The notes under the pieces were generated by a model. That model was not told the origin of the DNA. It ran no database searches and saw only the letters and a list, made by a program, of their open reading frames with translations. Positions 32,570 through 44,099 of a DNA stretch of 64,000 nt are shown here, piece by piece. The position numbers were made by a program, and so were the translations under genes. The stretch comes from Thereva unica (taxonomy: Eukaryota > Arthropoda > Insecta > Diptera > Therevidae). How positions within the stretch are numbered: position 1 is the stretch's first letter; each line of letters starts with the position of its first letter. Location: assembly GCA_949987705.1 (NCBI GenBank), contig OX465282.1, positions 3,832,501-3,896,500 of the forward strand. Reading direction: 5' to 3'.

Positions 32570-33060
32570 CGACGACCTCCACGTATGTGTGCGGAATCCA
32601 TCTCACCTTGGTTCACCCTGGGCAATGCGTACTGGAGCGTTAAAGGCAGTTGTCCTCCCAATTTTGGGTTGCTCTGCTCCATGCTTCCAATCGCCGGTGC
32701 CTATCACCTATCACTAACCATCTCAAGGTATAATCCGAACAGTGCCGATGATCAGCTTGTCTTGAGACCCAAGAGTTAAAAAATAACTCAGTCATGAATG
32801 GTGTGCTCCGGATACCTGCTCCGGATACAACGAATCTCTGGCGACCACCGAGCCAACCCAAAACAGCTGAAGCCACCCCTCGAAAAAAGGCCCCCTAAGC
32901 GACTGCTAGAGCAAACCTACTCCTCCTTGCGGCACCGTCGCTGCCCAGCATACACGTGCGAGCTCGACCGCTGCGAGGGGTTAGGGGAGCGAGGGGTCTG
33001 CGGAAGGTTCAAAACCCTAAAACGACCAGACCTGGCAAGACCATCAAAATTTAATTGATA
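32570..33060. other. GC-richer block, possible transposon fragment
   Basis: Base composition changes sharply from the AT-rich flanks and open frames occur on both strands, ending in an AT-rich run with repeated TTTAATTTGATAA at about 33045-33090. No domain was identified. Confidence 0.3.
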
Positions 33061-33362
33061 ATAAAATTTAATTTGATAATTTTAATTTAATACACATTTT
33101 TTCGTGCCACCAGAGATCTTGTCACGACCTACTGCCAGTCTAGGGTACTATGAGTTTCTGAAAGACAATGAAACAGTTATTGCTGATCAAAGTAGTATAG
33201 CCATGGGCATTCGAGTGCAGTGATATCATCGGTTGTTGACTTGGGTGTGGATGTGGCCTTGGGTGTTAGTGAGCGTGGCTGGTGTTAGATTAGTGAACTT
33301 CGCTGCGTCTTAGGTAAACTTTCGTGCTGGGGAATTAGGCTGAACTTCGATGTGTCTCTATC

Positions 33363-33400
33363 TATATTTATTTATTTTTTATTTATTTATTTATTTATTT
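33363..33400. repeat. (TTTA)n tail of L3
   Basis: Tetranucleotide run that forms the 3' terminus of L3 on the minus strand. Confidence 0.85.
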
Positions 33401-33563
33401 CATATTGAAAGGGATGTACACAAGACTTACATCTTTTAGAGTACATAGAACAATAAATTGATAAAAATAAATTTTAATATACATACATATAAACTAATCT
33501 AAACTTAATAAACTAAGAAGAGGGGAAAATAGGGAAAAGAAAGAAAATATTTTGAAGTAAAGA

Positions 33564-36199
33564 TCATAGAGAGGAAAGAGAACAGAGAGAATGAAAATAG
33601 TAATAAAAAACTTTACTAAGATAGGACAAGAATATGTGGAAGTAAAGAAGAGAAAGATTAGAAATACTAGAGAGAAGAAGAAGAAAAAGAGATGCTTGCC
33701 TTCTGAATGCTGTGACTGTGCCTATTCTTTGGATGTAGTTAGGAAGACTATTCCAGAGCCTGAGCGAGTGCACAAAGAAAGAACGACTACCAATTAAGGA
33801 GAAATGAGCGGGAATGAGAAATTTAATTGACCGCAGGGATTGGAGGGGCGTAAGGAAGTAGGAAAGATAAGACGGACTGTTAGTACGGAGAACTTTATGC
33901 AAGAGGACCAATGCCATAACATCAATAAAGTGAAAAAGGCCGCAACCCAGCAAGGAATTTTGCACACCAGACACATGATCAGACCTCCGCATGTGAAAAA
34001 TAAACCTTAAACAATCGTTAAAAGCAACTTGGAGCCGCTGACGGCAGGATGAATCGAGGGATATATATATACAAGGGCACCATAGAGGAAATGAGGTAGA
34101 ACGAGGGACTTAACAAGTTTGAGGCGAATAGATGGCGATAAAAGACTAGAATATAGCCAGAGTTTGCGTAAAGTGCCATACATCTTGGAGATCATGTTTG
34201 CAACAGGATAGTTTGGAGTTAATAACAATACCAAGATTATTTATACAGTCAACAATAGGAAGAGGGGTATTATCAAGTAAGAGAGATGGGATGTTGTCAG
34301 TGGACAAAGAGCGACGACTAAGAAATAGTACTTGGGATTTATTAGGATTGAGTTTAAGGAAATTGAAAGAGCACCATTCATTAATTTGGGATAAAGTACT
34401 ATTGAAATCCGAAATACAGAGTTCAAGCTGACTAGGAGGACATGATGTATACAGCTGGAGATCATCAGCATATAGATGAAAGGAGGAACGATGGATAACA
34501 GAGGGAAGATCATTGCCATATAGCGAAAAAAGAAGAGGGCCAAGTATAGAGCCTTGCGGAACTCCCAAAGGCACAGGTAGAAACGAGGATTCAACATTGT
34601 TATGGCGGACACACTGAAGTCTATTAGTGAGAAGAGAATAGAAAAGTCGAATAGCAGAGGAAGAAAAGTGGTAGAGTTGGCTAAGTATGGAAAGCAGAAG
34701 AGAGTGAACCACAGAATCGAAAGCCTTAGAGAAATCCAGAAGAACCAGAATCGCAATATCACCCTTGTCGATCCAGAGCGCAAGTCAGTCGTTACCTTTA
34801 ATACAACTGTTTCACAGCTATGGGATCTACGAAAGCCGGATTGGAATTTAGAGATGAGGTTATTATATTCAAGATGTTGCAGAACTTGGGTATACACAAT
34901 TTTTTCAAAGCCTTTGGCAAGGAAGGGAAGAATACTGATAGGACGAAAATCTGTTAAGTCAGCAGGAGAGGACTTTTTAGGTAAGGGAATGACTCTGGCT
35001 TTCTTCCAAAGCGAGGGAACTTGAGAAGTTGTCAGGCAGTAATTGTAGATATGCGTGATAGTTTCCACGATTATTGGCAAGAGTAGCTTAAGAAAGCGGG
35101 GGGAAAGCTCATCACAGCCTATGCTATTGGAAGAAATAGATAGCAATATCTCAAGGACTTCAAGCGAGTCGACACAGCGGAAGTTAAAACCATCAGAACT
35201 AAGTGAGTCAAAGCAGAAAGGACTAGGAAAGGAGGTGGATGCAGAGGTAGGGGTAGACTGAATGAAAGATGAATTGAGAAGGTTCACATCAGCCTCAAAC
35301 GGGACTACCGCAGGAGCATGAATGCCCAGCGAACGAAGATTAGCCCAAAGCTCTTTAGAATTTAGTTTTGGGTCAAGCTTACGAGAATAGTACTCACGCT
35401 TCAAAGATTTAACCTTGCTATTTATGAGGTTTCGAAGCTGTTTGTACTCATTACGGTAACTGAGATTCCTAGTCCTGCGATAGCGTCTATACAAGAGCTC
35501 CCGCTGAATTATAAGGTCACGGACTTCACGAGAGAGCCAGGGACAAGGAGAGGAGGGACTACGTGCTCTTGTAACAAGGGGTACACATTGATCATAAGCA
35601 GATAAAATGAAAGAGGTCAAGATATCGACTTTGGTGTCAACAGAAGTTGTGTTGTAGATAACACTCCAGGGCATAGAGGATGCGACTTCAGAAAGCAGGT
35701 CAGAACTAACATTCCTATAATCGCGATAAGAAAAGGAGGAAGGTGCGGAGCAGGGAAGAAAATCAAAACGAGAAGAGAGGAATAGGATATCATGATCAAG
35801 AAAGCTAGGAGGGGAGATTTGATTGAATTTTAACACTGAATCAATGGATGTAGCAGTAAGAACATCAAGTTGGGACGGGTTTAGACAGTGCAGATAAGTT
35901 GGGAGTTGATTTAAAACATGTAAATCCAGAGATTCAAGAAAATGTCTGAGGGTGTTCGCACGTGTATTAGCTTTCAACAAGTCAACATTAAAGTCGCCAG
36001 CAGCAATTATATTCTCATAGCGGCGAGAAAGGCTAGAGACAAGATTGTAAAACTCAGCAGCCATGTCTGGATTGAATAAATTAGGAGGACAGTACACATT
36101 GATCACAACACAACTATCGCCAGCAGACTTTATTTCGACAGCTATGAACTCAAAATGAAAACCACTGGATATCTGTCTATCTAATCGGTCTCTTTCCAT
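33564..36199 (-). pseudogene. L3 ORF2: endonuclease (partial)-reverse transcriptase, frameshifted
   Basis: It starts mid-endonuclease: VVINVYCPPN, AAGDFNVDLL, QLDVLTATSIDSVL and LDHDILFL. The reverse transcriptase has FRPISILPFL, KFQSGFRRSHSCET, then a frame change near 34790, GVPQGSILGPLLFSLY and LYADDLQLY (catalytic Asps present). Thumb and C-terminal parts (RKLWLYSSLLSPS, NSLPNYIQRIGT) sit in further frames down to 33564. At least three frame changes and loss of the 5' part make it inactive. Confidence 0.88.
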
Positions 36200-36205
36200 C
36201 TGTTA

Positions 36206-36601
36206 ACGAAACACTCCGTGCAGACTGTGAACTTTTTAATAAAAGGGTCAACGGAAATGTTGCTGTGGAATTTTTCCAGTGACTAAACAGCTACCTTCCT
36301 TTCACAGATAAAGTTCTATAGACAAAAGTCCTTATCGTGTTGACCCATTTCATGCTTGGATCCAGCTTTTCTAACGCAGCGGCATTTGTCTCTATGGTAC
36401 AGAGACTATATTCTATACAAGTCTATATGAAAAAAGTCTATAAGAAAAAAGTCTCTATTGTGTGGACCAACTATTACATCCAATGCATTCCAAGTATAAA
36501 ATCAAAAATGCACAAAATTCCAGAATAACACGATATGCTGCAATTCCCCACACATCTAAAAAAATTTCGAATATAAACATCTAGAATCCTAGAAATTCCT
36601 A
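36206..36601. other. Non-coding spacer
   Basis: AT-rich, no gene seen. Its right edge holds the left target duplication of the next element. Confidence 0.5.
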
Positions 36602-36613
36602 GAATGTGAAATT

Positions 36614-37903
36614 CCATCCATCCATCCAATGGCGCTACAGCCCAAATCGAGCCTTGGCCTCCTCAAGGGCATTTCTCCAATTTTGACGGTCACTTGCAGC
36701 ATGTCTCCAGTTCCGGATGTTGAGCATTGACTCTGCGTCAGCCGTCACAGAGTCTATCCATCTCCTCCTGGGTCTACCTACTGGCCTACTTCCCGAAATT
36801 TCTGATGCCATAAGCCGTTTTGGGATGCGATGGTCCTCCATTCTGATCACGTGGCCGGCTAGTCTCAATCTGTTGATTTTTATTAAAGTTGAGAGTTGTG
36901 GGTCGTCAAAAATTTCATACAACTCGTTGTTGTATCTTCTTCGCCATATTCCATCCTCTCTGATTGGGCCTATTATGCATCTGAGAATTTTCCTCTCGAA
37001 CCTGTTGACTCGTTCCTCTATGTCCTGGGTCATAGTCCAAGTCTCGCTACCATAACACAGTACTGGTCGTATTACTGTTTTGTAAAGTGAGAGTTTCGTT
37101 TTCCTGTGCACAAATCTTGAGTGCAGGATTTGTTTTTGGGCATAAAAGGCTCTATTAGCCAGTAGTATTCGTCTGGTTATTTCTTCTTTTTCTTCGTTTC
37201 TTTTTGTGATAGTAGACCCAAGGTAGACTGTTTTATCGACTACTTCTAGGTTATGTTCGTCGATGGTTATATTTCTTCCCATTCTAAATCGTCCTGCTCT
37301 GGATTGTTGCATAACCTTCGTTTTTTCTTCGTTAATCTTCAGGCCTATGTCCTTTGCCGCCTCTTTTAATTCGACATAGACTTCTTTTGCTGCCAAAAAG
37401 GACCTTCCCACGATGTTTACGTCATCCGCATATCCAAGTAATTGTACCGACTGGGTAGCTATTGATGCACTTCTCTGGACTGACGTTTTCCTTATCACCC
37501 ATTCTAGGGCCAGGTTGAAAAGCATGGGGGCCAGCCCATCTCCTTGTCTAAGCCCTTGACGTACTTCGAACTCCTCTGTTATAACATTCTGGATCCTCAC
37601 TTTCGCCAGTGAGCTATTTGTGGCGCATTTGATCAGTTGTACCAACTTTGAAGGGATTCCTATTTCCGATAGGATCTCATATAGCCTCTCTCTGTTTATT
37701 GAATCATATGCCTGCTGAAAGTCGACAAATATCTGATATACATCTACATTCCTTTCCCAGGTTTTCTCCAGAATTTGCCTTAAGGTCAGCAGTTGGTCCG
37801 ATGTTGACCTGTTTGTCCTAAAACCAGCTTGATATTCTCCTATAAGGCCTTCCGCTATAGGTTCCAGTTTTTGTTTCACTGTTTGAATTTTTTTGTTTTG
37901 TTT
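36614..37903 (-). mobile_element. RTE-like retrotransposon, 5'-truncated, 12 bp target duplication
   Basis: GAATGTGAAATT is duplicated exactly at 36602-36613 and 37904-37915. The element between is RTE-like, truncated inside the reverse transcriptase, with a very short 3' UTR (CGCCATT) and a (GGAT)n tail on the minus strand. A perfect duplication and open ORF indicate a recent insertion. Confidence 0.92.
36635..37879 (-). CDS. RTE-like reverse transcriptase, C-terminal 414+ residues, open
   Basis: The frame is open from the truncation point to the stop at 36635. Motifs: EYQAGFRTNRSTSDQL, FVDFQQAYDSINRE, RQGLRQGDGLAPMLFNLAL and GYADDVNIVG with both catalytic Asps. The thumb and C-terminal region follow: YGSETWTMT, the RLAGHVIRMEDHRIPKR motif, RPVGRPRRRW and MLNIRNWRHAASDRQNW. 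The endonuclease and N-terminal RT are absent because of 5' truncation, so it is not autonomous. It is a relative of the 10498-13401 element but a distinct subfamily (GGAT rather than GAA tail). Confidence 0.93.
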   Translation of the reverse strand: MKQKLEPIAEGLIGEYQAGFRTNRSTSDQLLTLRQILEKTWERNVDVYQIFVDFQQAYDSINRERLYEILSEIGIPSKLVQLIKCATNSSLAKVRIQNVITEEFEVRQGLRQGDGLAPMLFNLALEWVIRKTSVQRSASIATQSVQLLGYADDVNIVGRSFLAAKEVYVELKEAAKDIGLKINEEKTKVMQQSRAGRFRMGRNITIDEHNLEVVDKTVYLGSTITKRNEEKEEITRRILLANRAFYAQKQILHSRFVHRKTKLSLYKTVIRPVLCYGSETWTMTQDIEERVNRFERKILRCIIGPIREDGIWRRRYNNELYEIFDDPQLSTLIKINRLRLAGHVIRMEDHRIPKRLMASEISGSRPVGRPRRRWIDSVTADAESMLNIRNWRHAASDRQNWRNALEEAKARFGL

Positions 37904-37915
37904 GAATGTGAAATT

Positions 37916-40267
37916 GATTTATATATATTTCTCTCTCTAGAAAAACGAATAGAGCTCATCGTTATCGCAGTCGCGTACGTTTCATGTTTGTTCTAAAGCG
38001 AACGTGGCAGCTACAGCTACACACGACCCGAATTGTTAGTTTGGAGAGAATTCAAAGGTTTTGGAAATGCTCCAAAATATTTAGCATATATACAAAATTC
38101 CAGGAATTATTAAATCAAATTTTTGTTATTCCGAACAAAATTTTCCGCACTAGCAGCGGTGCAACAAGAGGAATAAGAGTCGAGATCGAGTTTGAATTTA
38201 TGATCCATTTTCAAACTCTCTTAAAACTGTGTAAACGAAGCTTCTTGATAACATACATATACAGTATTTATAAATTTTTCTGATCGACGTTAATAATTTC
38301 CAAGAAAATCATGCAGAACCTTCTTTACCTCTTCTCTAGTGAGTCAAGTCAACAAAACAAGTCCACGAATGCCAAGAAATTCTAGCCAATCACCAGCCGC
38401 AGCCTAGAAGGTGCATTTTATTCAAGCTGCGGTTATTCTGCGGCCTTCTGTCGTCTAGTTGTCAGTTTTTGAAATATAAATTTTCTGCATTTTTCTTTTT
38501 ATTTTTTATAATTTTTTTTGTGTTTTTTTCTTTCGGAAATTTTAATTACCCCCTTTTGGATGCAGTTGCACGCATGCATAAATGCACGCGTTGTTCTCCA
38601 GCTCGTTTCCCACACATACACTGTGGCACTGCGGGCATATACCGGATGCCAATTGTGCCAGTTATGGAAATTGAAGGTAATGTAGAAGAAAAGTGTGAGT
38701 ATAGTAAATGCGGTGATTACATAGATAGCGAATTAGAATGGAATTTTACCCCTATGCGATGTGTGTGGTATTACAGCAACCCCGAGGATGGCTACTTTAC
38801 TTTAACGATAAATTTGTTTTGTTTGTCTTTGCATTGTTTTGTGTGCACATGGTGGTGGTAGTGGTGGTCAAATTTTAAGGCTCTTTGTGTAATTTTCGTT
38901 TAAATTGTAACCAAAACCCCAAAAAAAAATAACTTTTTGCAACTAGGGCGAAAAAGCCGCATGGTTGTGTGCAGAAAGTACCACTAAAGTTTTATAGTTG
39001 TGCTACACAAAAACCACCCCGAACTAAAAAAAACTATACCTTTTCCCAAAACCATAGAAGAACGGAAATAGCGAAAGGAATAATTTTCACCCTTTTTAAA
39101 CCAAGAGAAAGAGACTTGTGCCATGTCCCATCTGCAGCAGTCAGTTGGTGGTAGACAGCAATTTCAAAATGGGGTTGGTGACTTGTTCTTTGTCGTACTG
39201 TGGGCATACCTTGGCTGCAATATTCATCCTTCATTCAACCCAGACCTGTGCATACTATATAGTCTCTGGAATTCCATCTTCTTTTCTACTTAAGCTCTCT
39301 TGTGAGGAGCGAAGAACATGTGAATAAAGGAAAGGAAAAATGACGGCATTATCCATCGCCCTTGGAGCTCCACCGATTCTGTATCAAATTTCATACAAAG
39401 CAACCTTGTGATTCCTTCGTCCCCTCTATGTATGTGTGTATGGGTCTTGTCTGGAGCTCCTGCGACAATATTTCTTGTGTGTTGCATACAGGAGATGGAG
39501 ACGTTTTTCGAGTTCCATTTTTGTTCAATTTACTAAGATTTGCCCGAATGCTTAAAATGTTGGGGGTGATTCTAAATCGGCTTAAAGGGAAAAAAGCTTT
39601 ACACAGGAAAGTGGAAAGTGCGCTGCTTAATAAGGGCAGCTGTCAAGCTCTTTGCTTGCTTTATTAAACATTCTGGAAACGAAATGAGACACAATTAAGG
39701 ACTGTAAGGGCTGTGTATTACTACTCCCTACCTCCAGCTCACATCGTCCCTCACAACCTCCTCACAACCCCTCCACTCAACACAATTCGTCAGCTCCTTT
39801 CGTATAATCTTGTGCACAATTTTGAATGTACAAGCAGCAAGACAAACCGACCCCCTTTTTAGCTTCTTCAACCTTGTGCCGCCGATAAGAAATAATGCTC
39901 AATGTGTGTACTATATATAACAAGAAGGGTTTAATTAGTGATTGCTTTTAGTATTGTACGTTTCAGTTCAGTCTTGATGGAATGATGGAAATGATGGATT
40001 TGGGGTTGACAAATGTGGGTTGGTATTTTCGTTATACCATTATGATGTCATTACAAATGTATAGTATACCCTTTTTGTAAAGCGAGTGTTGAAAGTGTTC
40101 CCCATGCATATGTAAAGAGAGAGAGGTAGGTACTTCATTTTCGCTACATTGTCATTAAGTAGGGAATTGATCCAACTTAACAGCCGATCATAATTTTTGA
40201 TGGTGTAACAAAGGGGGTGTGTGTTTCATATGCGTTATCTTTTTTTAAGTTAAGTAGCTGTATACTT
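37916..40267. other. Non-coding, unique-looking
   Basis: No transposon family recognised. Frames at 38469-38861 and 39362-39667 are open by chance as far as can be judged: no domains and no splice context. Confidence 0.4.
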
Positions 40268-40270
40268 TAA

Positions 40271-40775
40271 TACCCCGGCTTCACCGCCAAATTTTCGCAA
40301 GTTCGAGCAAATTAGTCTACTGTACTTTAAAATTTCCTGATTTCCCATACATTTTTCACATTTTAAAGTCAGGAAAAAATGCCTGCTTTGGGCCTACAGA
40401 ACATGAAATTGAGTTTCAAAGTAAAAGCTCGCTCAAAAGAGAGTAAAAAATTGGAATATTTCCATGGCAACTGATGTATTATTACATGACAGTTAAAGTA
40501 AGAGCTTTGAAAAAATAAACATGGATCAAAAAAGGAAGTATAGATGTCTGTCAATGAATAAATATATACTCAATTACATTTATTTTATAATAGGTATTAT
40601 TAAATAAAAAATTTAAATCCCACAAAGCATTGAAAATTCCATTTTCCATCTCTATAAAGGAGCTTTCAAATGTAATACGTCACACACGAAGCTTTCTCTA
40701 CTGAACAATGCCGGTGAAGCCACTTTTGCATATTGAAGTGAACTTGATTAAAATTAGGGCGGTGAAGCCGGGGTA
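40271..40775. mobile_element. MITE with TACCCCGGCTTCACCGCC ends, TAA duplication
   Basis: The two ends carry an inverted 18-mer, TACCCCGGCTTCACCGCC, flanked by TAA at 40268-40270 and 40776-40778. A second, diverged copy lies inside the hAT-like element at 19027-19811. It has no transposase ORF. The 3 bp duplication suggests a PIF/Harbinger-like mobiliser. Confidence 0.85.
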
Positions 40776-41217
40776 TAAGGTTTTATTGATTTGTCATATT
40801 GGAGTATTATGTTAATATCTGAATAAATCAGATGGCTTCAGCCAGTGAAATAGATGATTTGCTTGATAGTATGAAGGGTACGTGATCTTCTCAGAACTGG
40901 AGATGAAGATGAAGTCCCCTGAGACTGCTCTTCACCATCTGATCCATAAGCTGGAAGAAGAATTGTTCAATAGCAGAGTTGCACCTGATGCAGAAGAAGC
41001 TTACGACTAAACACCCGAGTAAAAATAATTTAGTTAGTTAATTTTTTTAAAAGCATATACATAGATGCGCACGCACAACTAGCACGCATAGCGTACACAC
41101 ACTCCTGTCACACGGGTAGGAACGCTTCCACTACACGCAGTAAAATCTTAAAACGCTTCCCCTAGAGGTATTCACGCTTCTGTTACAGATATGAATTTAT
41201 TCGCAGTCGGCCATTTC

Positions 41218-41600
41218 AAACGCGAGTGTCGTTTAAGGAAATGGTCCCCCCACTTAGTACGAACCAAGTCCAAAGCTGCTTGACCTTCGCAATCGCATGA
41301 GATTTGGTCCATTGAGTATGCTAATTGCACTCTTTATGGGTCACCAATATAATTTCCTGTTTTATTTGCCCTATACAGTTTCTTAAAGCTCCCTTTATTC
41401 TATAAAAAGTGTGAGCGTACCGTGCTTTGTTTGGACTATTCGGCCATCTTTTATTGATACGTGCCTGTTACGGGCTGCATTTGGAAAAGTAGAATTTTTA
41501 CTCAGACGCACCTTGTCTATTTTGTGTAGCATACAAGGGTTTTGATGCTGTGCGTGCCTATTTCTTAGAAAGGGCGAGTCTTCTTCTCGTGAATGTTTTG
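41218..41600 (+). repeat. Dispersed repeat family, longest member
   Basis: Similar in order and strand-consistent blocks to 28225-28480 (-), 29725-29965 (-) and 8414-8511 (+). No ORF or terminal repeats identified; class unknown. Confidence 0.6.
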
Positions 41601-41689
41601 ACACAATGCGGCGAGATTTAAGCGGTACTTTTTGGGACTGGTTTGACTGTAGGATATTTCATAGACTGATGGTCATTCATTTTCAGAAG

Positions 41690-42900
41690 GCCCCATAGCA
41701 AGAGAATGTCCCCATGGAGGAGCTATATCTCTTCTCTTGTGGTTATCCTACAGTGCCTTGTCGTGGAACTCCTAGAACTACTCTGTATAAAAAATTTCTT
41801 TTTTTGAGGTTGTACAGATGATGTTGATACATTTTAGGAACTTAAATTCCACATCCCCCAGCTTGTACTTCTTTGCGGTTTTCTTCTTTTTTCTCGAATA
41901 CCTCCTTTTCTCCTCTTGCACCTTAGCGATCTGTCTTCTGGCCTCCGACCTTCACACCTTGCGTTCATTGTCAAATGATAGTACGATTTCTTCTTTGACG
42001 ACTTTCCAGAGTTCCTAATGACTTGAATCAAACATCCAAGTCCAAATTGCTGGAATTTTTTCCCCTTTCTAAATATCTAAAAATCGAACATAAGAATCTA
42101 GATTAAGCTTGTCATCGGATAGATAAGCGGTTATCAAGAAACTAGGTGCGATTTGTATAACGACCAAGCTGGTCGAAGCCTGCTAGAAGGATTTCTCTTC
42201 CTTAATCTAGAGATGTAGTATTACTTTTCAGTGGGTACTAAGTCACAACAACATCGAAGACAAATGCAGAATAGACTGGGAATAAATGCATCTGTTGAGA
42301 ATGTTTAGTGCTAAGACTATCAACATTCCAGGTACGTGCCTTACTCCTGGATGAAGGTCGAACTGATTTTTATCCCAAAGGTCGGCAAACGAGGGCATGA
42401 AGCGGCTAGAGACTACAAACCAATAAGCATGTCATCTTTTGTCCTAAAGACCCTAGAACGCATATTAGACATATACCTCCATGAGTGCATAAAAGAGGTC
42501 CCGATGTCTACATCTTAGCATGCGTATTATAAAGGCAGAGCGGTGGACACTGCTCTTCATGAAGTTACGCGCACCGAGGACTACTCCCTTGAATGCAAAC
42601 AGTTTACCCTGGTAACCTTCCTAGATATAGAAGGCGCTTTTAACAACATCTGCACCGAGGCCCTGTTGGAAGGCCCTGTCAGCACCCGGAATCCACACTG
42701 AAGTTAATCAATGGAACCTTCGCAATCTGGAATCTCGAATCATCCATAGTAGATGAGGAAATAGCAGAGACAAAAAGTCGACGTGCCGCAGAACACCTCA
42801 GGATGCAGTCTTTTCGCCTTTTATCTCATGGCAATGGACGAGATCTTGAAGACATTAGAGAGACATTTTCAGCAACAGAGAACCTTTTCTCTGCGAATGT
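41690..42900 (+). pseudogene. Scrambled relics of an R1/LOA-type non-LTR element
   Basis: Plus-strand pieces: ECPHGGAISLLLW (RT motif, about 41695), FQWVLSHNNIEDKCRID (RNase H, about 42222), then VELIFIPKVGKRGHEAARDY and KPISMSSFVLKTLER (RT, about 42355-42460), HAYYKGRAVDTALHEV and FLDIEGAFNNI (about 42520-42650). The order is not collinear (RT, RNase H, RT), so more than one fragment is present. Stops and frameshifts throughout. Confidence 0.7.
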
Positions 42901-43227
42901 ACAGCTCTGGCCAATATTAGAAACCGTGCATTTGGAAGCCTTTTCTTAAATAATTTAGGGGATATGACAAAACTTAAAATAGGAGATTTTAACCGATACC
43001 TACATTTGACGGAATGGATCTTAATCCCTAGGTTACGGCTTTTTTTCATGCAAAAGTTTTTCACGATGGCAGCTACAAAACGGCGCACCTTATCGCCAAT
43101 TATGTCCCAGCCTACGACTCGGGCCGAAACCGACTGCATATGCCATCCCCACATGATATTTTGTGGAAGAGCCAGACTTAGCGGGCCCCAGAGCCACATG
43201 AGGCTCGCGAGCATTAGTTTGCTGTCC

Positions 43228-43300
43228 TTTGGTCTAGGGGTAAAATGGAACCGTCACCTCCTCGTGGTGCCCCTGAGCTTCGATGTAACGACGGTAGTAT
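43228..43300 (+). repeat. RTE 5'-leader fragment
   Basis: GGGGTAAAATGGAACCGTCA and the following CCTCCTCGTGGTGCC match the leader of the RTE unit at about 10240-10275. It begins with an A-box-like TTGGTCTAGGGG, but no matching B box is found. Confidence 0.5.
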
Positions 43301-43999
43301 GGAGCACATCCTTAAAAGCCTATCAAGCCAAGGCGTAAAGCTATCATGTCGAAGGATGCATTACTGTGGGTAGTTCATACACTGTCGTTTAACTTGAAGC
43401 CTTGATCAACGACTCTTTATGCGACTAAGGATTATTGGGGTACGAATGTCAGAACATCTTTTGGCTTCATGTCAGAGTACTTGTTGTTTGATATCAGAAC
43501 ATTCGTTGGCTCGATTGCCGGACACTGTGTCTGCATAATAGGAAGGGCGGAGGTCCCCAAACAGCAGTCCTCCAAGTTCCAACAGTCAAGTCTAAGCTGC
43601 TGAACCTGTTATCGAGCCTTAAAAAAGGAGTTATGATTCAGGACAAATTAGATCTCTAAATTCACTTTAAACAAGGGATTTCACGTAGGCGGTTTCAAAG
43701 CTGCGCTCTATCAGCGCCAATTGTGTCCCCCTGCTTGGTCGGGACTGCCACCTTAATCTACCTACTTTCTTCTAAAGCTATTGAAACTGGCAGAAGAGAA
43801 AGCTAGCGATATATTTGTCTAGAACTATGAACATATGTATTGATAGGAAGATGGGAAGAAGTAAAAAAAAGCATATTGTCTCTATATGTATTTCTTAATG
43901 GAAACCGAACACACGACCCCGGGTATGGTAACAGGTTAACATACCTCCAGACTTACAAGACTGACAATTTCATCTGATAAGTTGTTGATATTATCGCCA

Positions 44000-44098
44000 C
44001 TTGTATAGACTGCCAGCAAAACAGAGTCCGCTGGAGGGCAACTGTTTCCGCCCTATGTCCCATGAGGGATTAAAGGAGCGCAATGATGATGAATGATA
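44000..44098 (+). pseudogene. 3' end of an RTE-like element with (ATG)n tail
   Basis: The frame CQQNRVRWRATVSALCPMRD ends in a stop near 44068, followed by AAAGGAGCG and an ATGATGATGAATGAT tail. The same ending, CCGCCCTATGTC(C/T)CATGAGG, occurs at 47278-47300 with an AAG tail. Confidence 0.6.
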
Positions 44099-44099
44099 G

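Larger units (their letters stand above)
33363..36205 (-). mobile_element. Non-LTR retrotransposon 'L3', 5'-truncated, ending in (AAAT)n
   Basis: On the minus strand it ends with AAGATGTAAGTCTTGTGTAC, CATCCCTTTCAATATGAA and then a TAAA/AAAT microsatellite (33363-33400). This is a 3' end common among insect Kiri/CR1-like elements. The 5' end lies within the endonuclease near 36200. Confidence 0.8.

Noticed and set aside
33363..33400. (TTTA)n as a possible telomeric or independent satellite repeat
   Set aside because: It is the 3' tail of the L3 retrotransposon.
43236..43300. tRNA-like A box near TTGGTCTAGGGG
   Set aside because: No matching B box or fold; better explained as RTE leader sequence.
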